DNA of 64,000 nucleotides from NCBI RefSeq assembly GCF_000455345.1, contig NZ_HG315690.1, positions 943,742 through 1,007,741 of the forward strand, read 5' to 3'. Origin of the DNA: Halopiger goleimassiliensis. GTDB taxonomy: Archaea > Halobacteriota > Halobacteria > Halobacteriales > Natrialbaceae. Numbering within the stretch: the stretch's first letter is position 1; every line of letters starts with the position of its first letter. A model generated the notes under the pieces. The model ran no database searches. It was not told where the DNA came from and saw only the letters and a list, made by a program, of their open reading frames with translations. Below, piece by piece: positions 26,014-37,063 of the stretch. Made by a program: the position numbers and the translations under genes.

Positions 26014-27492
26014 ATGAGTACACGGGAGCACATCGTCCGCGGGTTCAAAGCGACGCTCGTCTCGCGGGCCATCTACATGGTCTCGAGCGCGGTGTTGATG
26101 TTCGTCCTCGCGCGCTGGCTGAACCCGGACGGCTACGGCGCGCTCTACTGGGCGATCGGGATCCTGATGGTCGTCCAGCTGTTCGCCGACCTCGGGCTGG
26201 GCAAATCCACGGCCCGGTACGTCTCCGAGTACCGCGAGCGAGAGGAGGGTCAGATCCCGCATCTGTTGCGCTCTGCGATCACGTACAAGGTGATCGTCCT
26301 CGTGGTCGTCGCCTACGCGCTGTTGCTCTTTCACGAGGAACTCGCGATCGTTCTGGGCGATCCCGAGGCAGCGCCGTTCCTCGCGGCTGGCGTGTTGTTC
26401 GTCGTCGCCAACTCGTTTTCCGGGTTCGCGATGATGGCCTTCCAGGGGTTCAACCGCCTGGGATACAGCGCCGCGGTCCAGGCGACCAGCGGGGCGGTCC
26501 GCCTCGTCGTCGCCGTCGCCCTCGTCCTACTCGGATTCGGCGCGCTCGGTGCGCTGTTCGGCTACATCGTCGGCTACGCAGTGGCCGGAACGTTCGGGCT
26601 GGCCGTCCTCTACTGGAAGTTCTACCGTCGCTACGAGCCAGCCCCGGAGTACGAGGAAGGCCTCTCCCGCCGGCTGGCCGAGTACAGCGTTCCGCTGACC
26701 GCGACGCGAAGCGCGAACGTCATCGACAAGCGCCTGGACATCGTCCTCATCGGCGTCTTCCTCCCCTCGGCCGCCGTCGGCTTCTACCAGCTTGGGAAAC
26801 AGATCGTCGACTTCGTGCTCGCGCCCGCGGAGTCGCTGGGGTTTGCCATCTCGCCCAACTTCGGCGAGCAGAAGGCCTCGGGGCGGCTCGAGCAGGCCCG
26901 CCGGATCTACGAGGAGTCGTTGACCCACACGATGCTCGTCTACGTGCCCGCGGCGACCGGCATCGTCCTCGTCGCGGACCCGTTTGTCACGATGGTGTTC
27001 CCGCAGTACGAGGGGGCCGTCCCGGTGTTGCAGGTCCTCGCGGGGTTCGTCGTGTTACAGGCGATCACGAACCTCACGAGCGACAGCCTGGATTACCTCG
27101 GCCGTGCCCGCCACCGGGCCATCGCGAAAGGGGTGACCTCCGTCGCGAACTTCGGGTTGAACCTACTGCTCATCCCGACGGTCGGCGTCGTCGGTGCGGC
27201 GCTGGCCACGGTCGCGACCCACTCCGTGTACGTCGCGGTCAACCTCTACATCGTCCACCGGGAGCTGTCGCTGCGTCTCGGCCGCCTGGCCCGCTCGATG
27301 GGGACGATCTGTGCGATCACGGCCGTGATGGCCGTCGCGGTGTGGCTGGTCACGCCGCTCGTCTCGAGCCTCCCGATGCTCGTCGGTGCCATCGCTCTCG
27401 GGGCGACGACCTGGGCAGTCCTCGCGGTCGCGAGTGGGATGGTCGATCCGCGCGAGGTCAGGGCGGTCGTCCGCTCGGGAGAGGGCCATTGA
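26014..27492 (+). CDS. Oligosaccharide/polysaccharide flippase (Wzx/MOP family)
   Basis: 492 residues with about twelve to fourteen membrane helices. The N-terminus LVSRAIYMVSSAVLMFVLARWLNP and the RLDIVLIGVFLPSAAVGFYQ segment near residue 240 are typical of the polysaccharide biosynthesis (Wzx-like) flippases. It would move lipid-linked glycans across the membrane for S-layer or lipoprotein glycosylation. No glycosyltransferases are adjacent, so its glycan partner is unclear. The following ATP-grasp gene starts 73 bases on, same strand, and could share a transcript. Confidence 0.9.
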   Translation: MSTREHIVRGFKATLVSRAIYMVSSAVLMFVLARWLNPDGYGALYWAIGILMVVQLFADLGLGKSTARYVSEYREREEGQIPHLLRSAITYKVIVLVVVAYALLLFHEELAIVLGDPEAAPFLAAGVLFVVANSFSGFAMMAFQGFNRLGYSAAVQATSGAVRLVVAVALVLLGFGALGALFGYIVGYAVAGTFGLAVLYWKFYRRYEPAPEYEEGLSRRLAEYSVPLTATRSANVIDKRLDIVLIGVFLPSAAVGFYQLGKQIVDFVLAPAESLGFAISPNFGEQKASGRLEQARRIYEESLTHTMLVYVPAATGIVLVADPFVTMVFPQYEGAVPVLQVLAGFVVLQAITNLTSDSLDYLGRARHRAIAKGVTSVANFGLNLLLIPTVGVVGAALATVATHSVYVAVNLYIVHRELSLRLGRLARSMGTICAITAVMAVAVWLVTPLVSSLPMLVGAIALGATTWAVLAVASGMVDPREVRAVVRSGEGH

Positions 27493-27565
27493 GCTCCGAA
27501 TCACGCAATCCCGTCGCTTGCGAACAACTGCTAGCACTTATCCGACGGTCCGGTGTCTATCGGAT

Positions 27566-28909
27566 ATGGCAGTCGCCGATCCCGTCACCGTCGGGGTACT
27601 GAGTCTCCACACGAGCAAGGAAACGAAAGCGATCTGTAACGCCATCGACGCGCTCGGCCACGACTGCGAGTGGCTTCGAACCGAAAACACCACGATCAGC
27701 GTCACGGACGGCAGCGTCGTTCTCGAGCCCGAGGTGGACGTCATCGCGAACCGGATGCTGCTCTCGAACACCGAACACCCGGCCGAGGAACTCGGGCTGG
27801 CGAACACGTTCGCACAGCTCGTCCCGATGCTCAACGAGCCGATGACGGTCCTGACGGCGATCCACAAGCTCTCGACGGCGGCGGCCCTCGCGGTCAACGA
27901 CGTACGAACGCCGAACGTTACGCTGGCGCTCAATAGCGACCAACTCAACGCCGTGCGAGACCGCTACGGCGAGGAGGCAGTCTACAAGACGGCGATCGGT
28001 ACCCACGGTGGCGGAACCTGGAAGGTCGGGCGCGACGACCCGATCAACGCGATGGTCGGCAACCGGTACGCGTTCCTGCAGGAACTGATCGATCGGGGGG
28101 AGACGCGCCACCGGGACGTTCGGGTCTACGTCGTCGACGGGACGGTCGTCGCCGCGATGTACCGCTACGCGCCGGACAACGACTGGCGGACGAACGTCGC
28201 TCTCGGCGGCAGCGTCGAGGACGCGACCGCCGACCTCCCCGAGGAAGCCCGGGAGATGGCTCGCCGCGCGTCCGACGCCATCGGCCTCGATTACGCGGGC
28301 GTCGACCTCGTCGAGGGCGACGAAGGCTGGTTCGTCCTCGAGGTGAATCCGACGGCCGGCTTCAAGGGGCTCTACGAGGCGACGGGAGTCAGCCCGGCCC
28401 CCCACATCGCAAAACTCGCGATCGAACGCGCCGGTGGGTCGGTCGACGACGACCGGGTCGAGGAACTCTCGACGGTGCTCGACGACAGTCGGCCGGCGGC
28501 GATGCCCGCTCGAGCGACGCAGGCCGAGGTAGAGCCCGCGGACATCGGCTACATCGAGGAGGTCATCGTCTCGGGGACCAGCGGCTCGCGGACGGTGCTG
28601 GCGAAGTCCGACACGGGGGCGACACGTACCAGCATCGACACGTCGCTCGCGGCCGAGATCGGTGCGGGGCCGATCAAGTCGATCACGCGGGTCAAATCGG
28701 GCAGTTCCAAGACCACCAGAAGCCGCCCGGTCGTCGACGTCGTCGTCGGCGTTGGCGGCAATCGCCACACCGTCACCGCCAGCGTCGAGGACCGCGAACA
28801 CATGGATTACCAGGTCTTGCTAGGGCGTGACATCCTCGAGAACTACCGCGTCGACGTCAGCCGTCGTGTCGACCAGGACGCGACCGATACGCCGGAGGAA
28901 GAGGAGTAA
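27566..28909 (+). CDS. RimK-type ATP-grasp ligase fused to a retropepsin-like (PF05618-type) domain
   Basis: 447 residues. Residues 1-295 form a RimK/LysX-like ATP-grasp enzyme, with a VYKTAIGTHGGGTWKV glycine loop near residue 135 and the metal-binding VLEVNPTAGFKGL near 262. Residues 325-430 hold a second domain with AKSDTGATRTSI (Asp349) and LLGRDILENYRV, the pattern of retropepsin-like 'ATP-dependent zinc protease' proteins. Each family is normally a separate protein that occurs near the other. The fusion suggests that the ligase attaches an amino acid or peptide and the second domain removes or processes it; inference only. Confidence 0.88.
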   Translation: MAVADPVTVGVLSLHTSKETKAICNAIDALGHDCEWLRTENTTISVTDGSVVLEPEVDVIANRMLLSNTEHPAEELGLANTFAQLVPMLNEPMTVLTAIHKLSTAAALAVNDVRTPNVTLALNSDQLNAVRDRYGEEAVYKTAIGTHGGGTWKVGRDDPINAMVGNRYAFLQELIDRGETRHRDVRVYVVDGTVVAAMYRYAPDNDWRTNVALGGSVEDATADLPEEAREMARRASDAIGLDYAGVDLVEGDEGWFVLEVNPTAGFKGLYEATGVSPAPHIAKLAIERAGGSVDDDRVEELSTVLDDSRPAAMPARATQAEVEPADIGYIEEVIVSGTSGSRTVLAKSDTGATRTSIDTSLAAEIGAGPIKSITRVKSGSSKTTRSRPVVDVVVGVGGNRHTVTASVEDREHMDYQVLLGRDILENYRVDVSRRVDQDATDTPEEEE

Positions 28910-28998
28910 TCGGACCCACCGACTGACGATCGAATCGCCGCGCGACGCGCGTCAGACGCGGAGATAGTTTTATTTTCTCGACTGTTGACGGCCGCAGT

Positions 28999-29241
28999 AT
29001 GTCCACTGTCCTCGCCCAAACGCTCTCCGGCAAGCCCGTGATGAAATCCGACGGCACGGAACTCGGTACGGTCGACACCGTGACGATGGACGTCGAAACC
29101 GGCGAGTTGCACCACGTGCTCGTCCGGCCATCGTCCGAGGAGGGCTATCGACCCGAACGCTTCGAGCGGACCGACGACGGCGCGTACGTCGTCCCGACCG
29201 GCCGACTCGAGGGCGTCGACGATTACCTGGTGGTCGACTGA
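28999..29241 (+). CDS. PRC-barrel domain protein
   Basis: 80 residues, essentially a single PRC barrel: SGKPVMKSDGTELGTVDTVTMDVETGELHHVLV is the classic first half. Archaeal PRC-barrel proteins are small RNA- or division-associated factors (CdpB family) or unknown. Which it is cannot be decided. A TATA-like TAGTTTTATTT lies about 30 bases before ATG 28999, so it is transcribed on its own and leaderless. Its stop codon touches an inverted-repeat element. Confidence 0.85.
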   Translation: MSTVLAQTLSGKPVMKSDGTELGTVDTVTMDVETGELHHVLVRPSSEEGYRPERFERTDDGAYVVPTGRLEGVDDYLVVD

Positions 29242-29347
29242 TACTACCGGACAGAAGTCAGTACACATCTGACCGCGTCTCGACGCCTGTCGCGGAACGC
29301 GACGGCATCTCGAGTGAGATCGGTGTGCATCGTTTTGTCCGGCAGTA
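29242..29347. repeat. MITE-like element bounded by inverted repeats
   Basis: Ends 29242-29256 and 29333-29347 are imperfect inverted repeats (13 of 15 positions; TACTACCGGACAGAA against the complement of TTTTGTCCGGCAGTA). Weaker matching continues inward. The 106-bp interior has no ORF. Size and layout fit a miniature inverted-repeat transposable element; a target duplication is not clear (TGA occurs on both flanks but may be chance). Confidence 0.5.
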
Positions 29348-31912
<2,565 letters not shown>

Positions 31913-31943
31913 GCCCGACGGCAGCGACGTCGGCACTCGCCTC

Positions 31944-31965
31944 GAGGAGATAGGTTCCTCCTTTT
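31944..31965 (+). terminator. Terminator after katG
   Basis: Five-base arms GAGGA and TCCTC with a 7-base loop are followed by CTTTT, 32 bases after the katG stop. Confidence 0.45.
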
Positions 31966-31992
31966 GCCGCGTCGGCCCGATCGAGGGCCGCG

Positions 31993-33351
31993 TCACCCGC
32001 TCCGGAGGACGATCTCGTCCTCGTCGACGGCCTTGATCTGGGCCGGCTCCACCGGATACTCGTCCTCGGCGTCGCTCTCCCAGCCGAGTCGCGCCCTGAG
32101 GCGATCGGTCAACCCAGGCTCGGGATCGACGTAGACCGTCCCCTCCTCGATTCGGCCGGCGATTCCGATCTCCTCGCCCGACTCGTCTACGACGACTTTG
32201 CCCTGGTCGTCCCGGGAGACCGTGGTGGTCGCGTCCGAATCGGCGGCCGACGCCCCCGTTGCGTCGGCGTCCGCCTCTGCCACGGCGTCGGTGTCACCGC
32301 CCGCTGCACCGGCCTCGGAACGGGCGTCCGGTTCGGCACCGGTCGTCCCTGCAGTCCCGCCAACTGACTCGCCGGGCTCACCGGTCCCTTCCGGAACCGA
32401 CGCCCGCTCGTCCGCCGTGAGCGTCTCGTACTCCTCGACGTCGACGATCTCCCCCTCGAGCAGGTCGCTGCCGATCACCGAGGACTCGAGCAGTTCGGTC
32501 TCCTCGAGCGTGAACCGCTTGCGGGTCCGTTCCTGGATCTCCTCCTCGACCGTGCGCCGTTCGATGAGTTCGCTCCGGACGGTGTCGCCCTCGCCGCGGG
32601 TACTCTCGATGACCTCCTGTTCGATCACTTCGTCGGGCTCGACGTCGGTCCGGACGACGTCGCTCTCGAGGATCGACCGCTGGATCCCCTCGAGGTCGAC
32701 GTCGGTCCGGATCTCGTCGCGTTCGAGTTCGTCGTCGTGCTCGAGGTCGACGTCCACGATTCGGCTCTCGACCGTATAGCGTTCGATCTCCTCGACGGTG
32801 TCCAGTCGCGTCTCCTCGGTCGTGACGTCGATCTCGTCGGCGCTGACGAACTCCGTGTCGACCAACTCACGAGTCAGCAGTTCCGAGTCGACGACGTGTC
32901 GGTCGGCGAGTTCGGATTCGACGACCTCGCTCTCGATCGTATCTCGTTCGACGATCTCGCGTTCGATCACTTGCGTCTCGACGATTTCGGTCGTGACCGT
33001 CTCGCCCTGGCGGAGTCGGTCCTCGAGTTCGCTCCGTCCGAGATCCACGCGCTCGAACGCCTCGTCGCGTTCGACCAGGTCGAAGTGGCCCACCCCCTCC
33101 TCGGGGTCGGTCTCCTGGTAGACGAACACCAGGTTCTCTTCCGTGACGGTCCGTTCGAACTCGTCCCAGGTGAACTCCTCGTGGTCAGGACCGAGGTCGT
33201 CCGTCCGGGCGAACGTGGTGCCGTGGCCCTCCCCGCCGTGGGTCCTGACGGGGACGACGTCGCGTTCCTCGGCCCACTCGCGGATCCGCTCCGGATCGGT
33301 AGTCATGCGTCGTTGCGCTGGTGTGTCGTCCGTCGGAGTATCGTCGGCCAT
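31993..33351 (-). CDS. Acidic repeat protein with C-terminal PRC-barrel-like domain
   Basis: 452 residues. Residues 115-310 consist of short repeats alternating charged and branched hydrophobic residues (for example ETQVIEREIVERD, IESEVVESEL), the pattern of stacked beta strands as in the DUF2382/YsnF C-terminal region. A Gly/Ala/Asp-rich linker follows, then a last 75-residue segment (GKVVVDESGEEIGIAGRIEEGTVYV) that looks like a PRC barrel. Bacterial PRC-DUF2382 proteins are linked to general stress. The gene faces away from katG's terminator. Starts at 33351 (MADDTPT) and 33306 (MTTDPER) are both reasonable. Confidence 0.75.
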   Translation of the reverse strand: MADDTPTDDTPAQRRMTTDPERIREWAEERDVVPVRTHGGEGHGTTFARTDDLGPDHEEFTWDEFERTVTEENLVFVYQETDPEEGVGHFDLVERDEAFERVDLGRSELEDRLRQGETVTTEIVETQVIEREIVERDTIESEVVESELADRHVVDSELLTRELVDTEFVSADEIDVTTEETRLDTVEEIERYTVESRIVDVDLEHDDELERDEIRTDVDLEGIQRSILESDVVRTDVEPDEVIEQEVIESTRGEGDTVRSELIERRTVEEEIQERTRKRFTLEETELLESSVIGSDLLEGEIVDVEEYETLTADERASVPEGTGEPGESVGGTAGTTGAEPDARSEAGAAGGDTDAVAEADADATGASAADSDATTTVSRDDQGKVVVDESGEEIGIAGRIEEGTVYVDPEPGLTDRLRARLGWESDAEDEYPVEPAQIKAVDEDEIVLRSG

Positions 33352-33631
33352 CTCACTAGGGACCGACGGCGGTCGCCACTTGAGTCGGCGGGGCCGTCTC
33401 GTCGCCTCAGTGGGTCGTTTCTCGACCCCCCGAATCGTGCCTGCTCGTGCGGGGTCGTAATCCGCGATTGACCGTCTCGTCGGCGAGGTCACCGGTCGAC
33501 GTGTCGAGCCAGTGCCGGATTACCGCCCGCGACGGTGACACCCTATTTGAGCGCGAGGGTCGCGGGCGCGTCGGCGGTCCCCTCGAGCAACGCGCTTTTG
33601 GTCGCTCGAACCTACGAACCGTCGTACGCGA

Positions 33632-34246
33632 ATGACGGTCGATGCTCCCGCCGGAACCGACGCCGATCCCGAAACGGTCCTCCGAGCCGATCCCGTGATG
33701 GCCGAGGTGATCGAACGGCGAACGCCACACCCACTCGACCCGGACGTCGACGAGTTCGAACGGCTCTGCGTCGCGATCATCAATCAGCAGTTGTCGACGG
33801 CCAGCGCGACGGCCGTCCGCGAACGCGTCTTCGACCTCCTGGACGGGACGGTCACCCCCGAAACCGTCCTCGCGGCCAACGGTGACGCGCTGCTCGAGGC
33901 CGGCCTCTCGCGGACGAAGGTCGACTACGTTCGAAACGCCGCTCGAGCCTTCCAGGAACGGGACCTGACCCAGGAGGGGTTGGCCGACCACTCTGACGAG
34001 GAGGTGATCGACGAACTCACACGGATCAAGGGCGTCGGTGCCTGGACCGCCCGAATGTACCTCATCTTCGTCCTCCAGCGCCCGGACGTGCTCCCGCTCG
34101 GCGATCTGGCGGTCCGTCGCGGCATCGAACAGTTGTACAACGACGGCGAGGAACTCACCCGCGCGGAGATGCGGGAGATCGCGGAGCCGTGGCGGCCCTA
34201 CCGGAGCACGGCGACGCGGTACATCTGGGCCGAGTACGAGGCCTGA
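33632..34246 (+). CDS. DNA-3-methyladenine glycosylase (AlkA-type, HhH-GPD)
   Basis: 204 residues, the catalytic helix-hairpin-helix core of the AlkA family. The hairpin is LTRIKGVGAWTARMYL (about residues 129-144) and the catalytic Asp is Asp158 in LPLGDLAVRRG. There is no C-terminal iron-sulfur cluster, so it is of the AlkA type and not the EndoIII type. It removes alkylated purines in base-excision repair. It lacks the N-terminal TATA-box-like domain of E. coli AlkA, as archaeal short versions do. Convergent neighbour: a membrane protein 8 bases away. Confidence 0.9.
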   Translation: MTVDAPAGTDADPETVLRADPVMAEVIERRTPHPLDPDVDEFERLCVAIINQQLSTASATAVRERVFDLLDGTVTPETVLAANGDALLEAGLSRTKVDYVRNAARAFQERDLTQEGLADHSDEEVIDELTRIKGVGAWTARMYLIFVLQRPDVLPLGDLAVRRGIEQLYNDGEELTRAEMREIAEPWRPYRSTATRYIWAEYEA

Positions 34247-34254
34247 GAAGTTCG

Positions 34255-34734
34255 TCAGTACTGCCGACGAGCAGCGCCACTAGACGCGTCTCGATGGGAG
34301 TCCCCGTTCCGGACGACGTACGTGCCCAGCCCCGCCAGTCCGGACACTGCGACGATCAGGCCCGTCGACACGGCGACCTCGAGGTAGGCGAGCACGAATC
34401 CGGCCGACGAGACGGAAGAAAACCCCAGCAACGCCTGAAGGGCAAATAGTGTCGCGACGCTGCCAGTTGCACCCGCGAGAAAGAGCACGATCCCGAGCGT
34501 CGTGATCGACCGTCGTGGCGCGATCCAGCGGCCGCAGTAGTAGCCGACCGCGAAGATACCGATCGGGACGATCAGCACGGAAGCTAGGCGCGAAACGAGC
34601 GCCAGGACCGTGAGCGACTCCGCGTCGAACCCGAAGAACCGTAGGCCAATCAGCGTCGACTGCCGAACGAGTACCTCCGTGACGCCGGCGATCAGTGCGA
34701 CCAGGGCGGCGATCCCGAACGATTTCCCGGACAT
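34255..34734 (-). CDS. Four-helix membrane protein, unknown function
   Basis: 159 residues with four hydrophobic segments (about 7-25, 42-64, 74-98 and 110-135) and a short hydrophilic tail. No recognised family; DUF-type haloarchaeal membrane protein. Start ATG 34734 is supported by a TATA-like GACATTTACG about 25-30 bases upstream, giving a leaderless transcript. A TTG at 34776 would extend it by 14 residues. Confidence 0.68.
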   Translation of the reverse strand: MSGKSFGIAALVALIAGVTEVLVRQSTLIGLRFFGFDAESLTVLALVSRLASVLIVPIGIFAVGYYCGRWIAPRRSITTLGIVLFLAGATGSVATLFALQALLGFSSVSSAGFVLAYLEVAVSTGLIVAVSGLAGLGTYVVRNGDSHRDASSGAARRQY

Positions 34735-34885
34735 ACCGGAGCCGCGAAGCGTCGGCGTAAATGTCTTTTCATCCAACAGATCCTGGCCGACGTTTCCGCC
34801 CCGAGGGAGGACCCGCTCGAGAGGCGTTCGCGGCCGACCGGGGTCGTCGCCACGTCTTTCCCGGACACCGGCGTAGCGGACGGTG

Positions 34886-35413
34886 ATGCAACCGGTCGTC
34901 CACCTCGCCGTCGGTTACCTCTGTTGGGCGGGCTACACCCGCGCGACTCGAGGGGGTGCGCCGACCGAAGAAGCCACGCTCGCGGCCCTCGCGGGCGCGG
35001 CGCTGCCGGACCTGCTCGACAAGCCGCCGTGGCTCGCCGGCGTGGTCGACGTCGGCCGCACGCTCGGACACTCGCTGCTGTTCGCGATCCCGGTCGTCCT
35101 CGGCGTCTGGTGGCTCGCCCGCGCTCGAGGCCGGACCGCGCTCGGCATCGCGTTCGCCGTCGGCTCCCTCTCGCACCTCGCGACCGACGTGCCGTGGCAC
35201 GTCGTCTCCGGCGACCTCGAGGAACTCGGCTTCCTCCTGTGGCCGGTGACGCCCATGCCCGCCTACAGCGGCACCAAACCCCTCGGCACCGTCGCCGGCC
35301 TCGAGATCACGACGCTGTGGCTCGAGGCCGTGATTCTGGTCGCTGGCGTCGCGCTCTGGTGGGCCGACGGCCGGCCGGGAATCGAACCAATCCGACGGGC
35401 TATCCGGCGATGA
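34886..35413 (+). CDS. Membrane-bound metal-dependent hydrolase (YdjM/YbcI-like)
   Basis: 175 residues with four to five membrane helices. Conserved metal-type residues are the His in QPVVHLAVGYL, the Asp in LPDLLDKP, the His in TLGHSLLF and the HLATDVPWH motif near residue 92, which match the family usually annotated as membrane-bound metal-dependent hydrolase. The biochemical role is not settled. A GTG immediately upstream (34883) is an alternative start. A second member of this class lies at 55868. Confidence 0.8.
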   Translation: MQPVVHLAVGYLCWAGYTRATRGGAPTEEATLAALAGAALPDLLDKPPWLAGVVDVGRTLGHSLLFAIPVVLGVWWLARARGRTALGIAFAVGSLSHLATDVPWHVVSGDLEELGFLLWPVTPMPAYSGTKPLGTVAGLEITTLWLEAVILVAGVALWWADGRPGIEPIRRAIRR

Positions 35414-35423
35414 CCGCAGTCCG

Positions 35424-35534
35424 CTACTCGTAGCGCTCTTCGATCACGGCGGCCTGCGGCAACTCGAGTATCGCCGTCGAACGGACACCGATCCGGCCGA
35501 GGATTCCATGTACCGCCCGTTCCGGTCCAAGCAT
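35424..35534 (-). CDS. Possible micro-gene of 36 residues
   Basis: Minus-strand ORF beginning ATG 35534 and ending GILGRIGVRSTAILELPQAAVIEERYE-stop; codon choice in the second half is haloarchaeal-like. It is in the same frame as the lipoprotein gene upstream, beyond that gene's TGA, and no promoter is visible. It may be a real small protein, the remnant of a longer gene, or chance. Confidence 0.3.
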   Translation of the reverse strand: MLGPERAVHGILGRIGVRSTAILELPQAAVIEERYE

Positions 35535-35594
35535 CGCCGAGGGTCCGAGTTCGGCGTGGTGGGCCGGTAGTCGTCTCAGTTCAGAACGCGGCGT

Positions 35595-36118
35595 TCAGGC
35601 ACCCTCCCGCTCTACGGTTTGCTCCACCATCACGCCGGTCTGGCAGGTATACTGCTCGTCGTCCAGTTCGACCGTCATCGACACCGATTCCGGTGTGGCG
35701 GCGACCAGGTCCGAGAACTCGACCTCGGGAGTACTCACTACGTCGTCGTCCCCAGTCACCGTCGTCACCGCCCACACCTCCAGTTGGAACTGCCCCGACG
35801 AGAACAGGAGTTTCGGAGACACTGCCTCGAGCGGCGCGTCGAGTTCCGACTCGAGGTGGTCGGCGACGGCATCCCGTGCCTCGTGATGACAGATCGCATC
35901 CCGCTCGTCTGCCTGCTCGAGGAACCCGCCGTGTTCGCGCCGTGCCGCCTCGAGGGTCGTCTCCACGCTTCGTTCGATCCGTTCGTCCCCGCCGCGTTCG
36001 CGTTTCGGTTCCGGAATCCGTTCCGAGTTCTCGGTACCGGCACCGGATCCGAGACACCCCGATAGCGGCGCGCTTGCGACCAGCAACCCCCGGTCTTGAC
36101 CACAGCTCTCCGTCTCAT
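35595..36118 (-). CDS. Tat lipoprotein of unknown function, frameshifted in the signal peptide
   Basis: Two reading frames join into one good lipoprotein. The first frame starts at ATG 36118 with the Tat signal MRRRAVVKTGG. The second, from about 36086 on, continues LLVASAPLSGCLGSG with a perfect lipobox (LSGC) and a 150-residue mature part, about 36% of which is charged. They are one base out of phase at a run of five G residues (36087-36091, plus-strand C). Six G residues would restore one ORF of about 175 residues. Either a sequencing slip, a slipped-strand variant or a broken gene. The mature domain has several His/Cys residues (ICHHEARDAV) but no recognised fold. Confidence 0.7.
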
Positions 36119-36349
36119 TCTCGTTGTAATCTCCCCTCGGAAGCAGAAATTAAATGTTTTGTGAGAGACGGTGTCGGTCTTCGATCGGCGTCTCGGACGG
36201 AAGTGCGGGAACAGAACGGATTCCGTCACCCGGAAGGCCGTCGGCGACTGGACCGGGGCCGGTCTCCGCGAAGGCGAAGCCGAACTTCCCGATGGCCCTC
36301 GCGGGTCGCGAGCCAAACCGGTTTCCCGCTTGCGGTCGTAGACGGCCCA

Positions 36350-36919
36350 ATGGTCCCCTCGTCGTCGACGCGACGATCGACGGTGGCCGTGCTGACGATA
36401 GCCGTGACTCCTGTCGGGGACCGAATCCGCCGATTCTGGGCGTTCTACCGCCGGTATACCGACACGACCGCCCACACGGCCGCCACGGTCGCGCTCACCA
36501 TGTTCGGGCTCCTCGTCTTCGTCGATCCGTGGTTCGCGGCGATCGCCATCGCCTGTTACGTCGTCCCGCCGCTCGCGCTGTACGTCCTCGAGGACGAACC
36601 CGGGTTCGACGAACAGGCCGACGACGAGCGACCGGACGAGCAGTGGGCGGCAACTCCCGACGAACGACCGAACTCGGATCGGACGAGGGACTCGAGTGAG
36701 CGGCCGACCTCGCCTGCCCTCGACTCGTCCGGCCGTGTCCGCGACGATGGTGACACGGACTCCGACTCGGACGGCGGAAACGGCGACACCGATTCCGACG
36801 GCGACGACGGTGACACCGACACCGATAGCGACGACGGTGACACCGACACCGATAGCGATAGCGACGACGGCGACACCGACTCGGACGGCGACGACGGCGA
36901 TACGGATTCCGATGGGTGA
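36350..36919 (+). CDS. Membrane protein with acidic D/S/T repeat tail
   Basis: 189 residues. Two membrane helices near residues 40-58 and 60-78 (MFGLLVFVDPWFAAIAIACYVVPPLALYVLEDE) are followed by a hydrophilic acidic region and, from residue 132 to the end, a repeat tail of DGDTDSDSDG-type units. The tail is probably disordered and outside the membrane. Similar double-helix DUF proteins are common in haloarchaea. ATG 36350 is one choice; GTG 36404 would shorten it by 18 residues. No promoter is clear. Confidence 0.6.
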   Translation: MVPSSSTRRSTVAVLTIAVTPVGDRIRRFWAFYRRYTDTTAHTAATVALTMFGLLVFVDPWFAAIAIACYVVPPLALYVLEDEPGFDEQADDERPDEQWAATPDERPNSDRTRDSSERPTSPALDSSGRVRDDGDTDSDSDGGNGDTDSDGDDGDTDTDSDDGDTDTDSDSDDGDTDSDGDDGDTDSDG

Positions 36920-37063
36920 CGACACGTAACGGTGCCGTCGAGCAACGGGCAGTCGATCGAACCGGCATCTCGGCGTTCTCGAGGGAGCGAGCGGCCGAGG
37001 TCGTCGTTCGGCAGTACCACGCAGGCTCCAGTACTTTGGACGGCAGTCACGGACGCTCCCACG

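Noticed and set aside
36350-36919. D/S/T repeat region as a CRISPR array
   Set aside because: The repeats are in-frame, contiguous and lack unique spacers, and sit inside a coding sequence.
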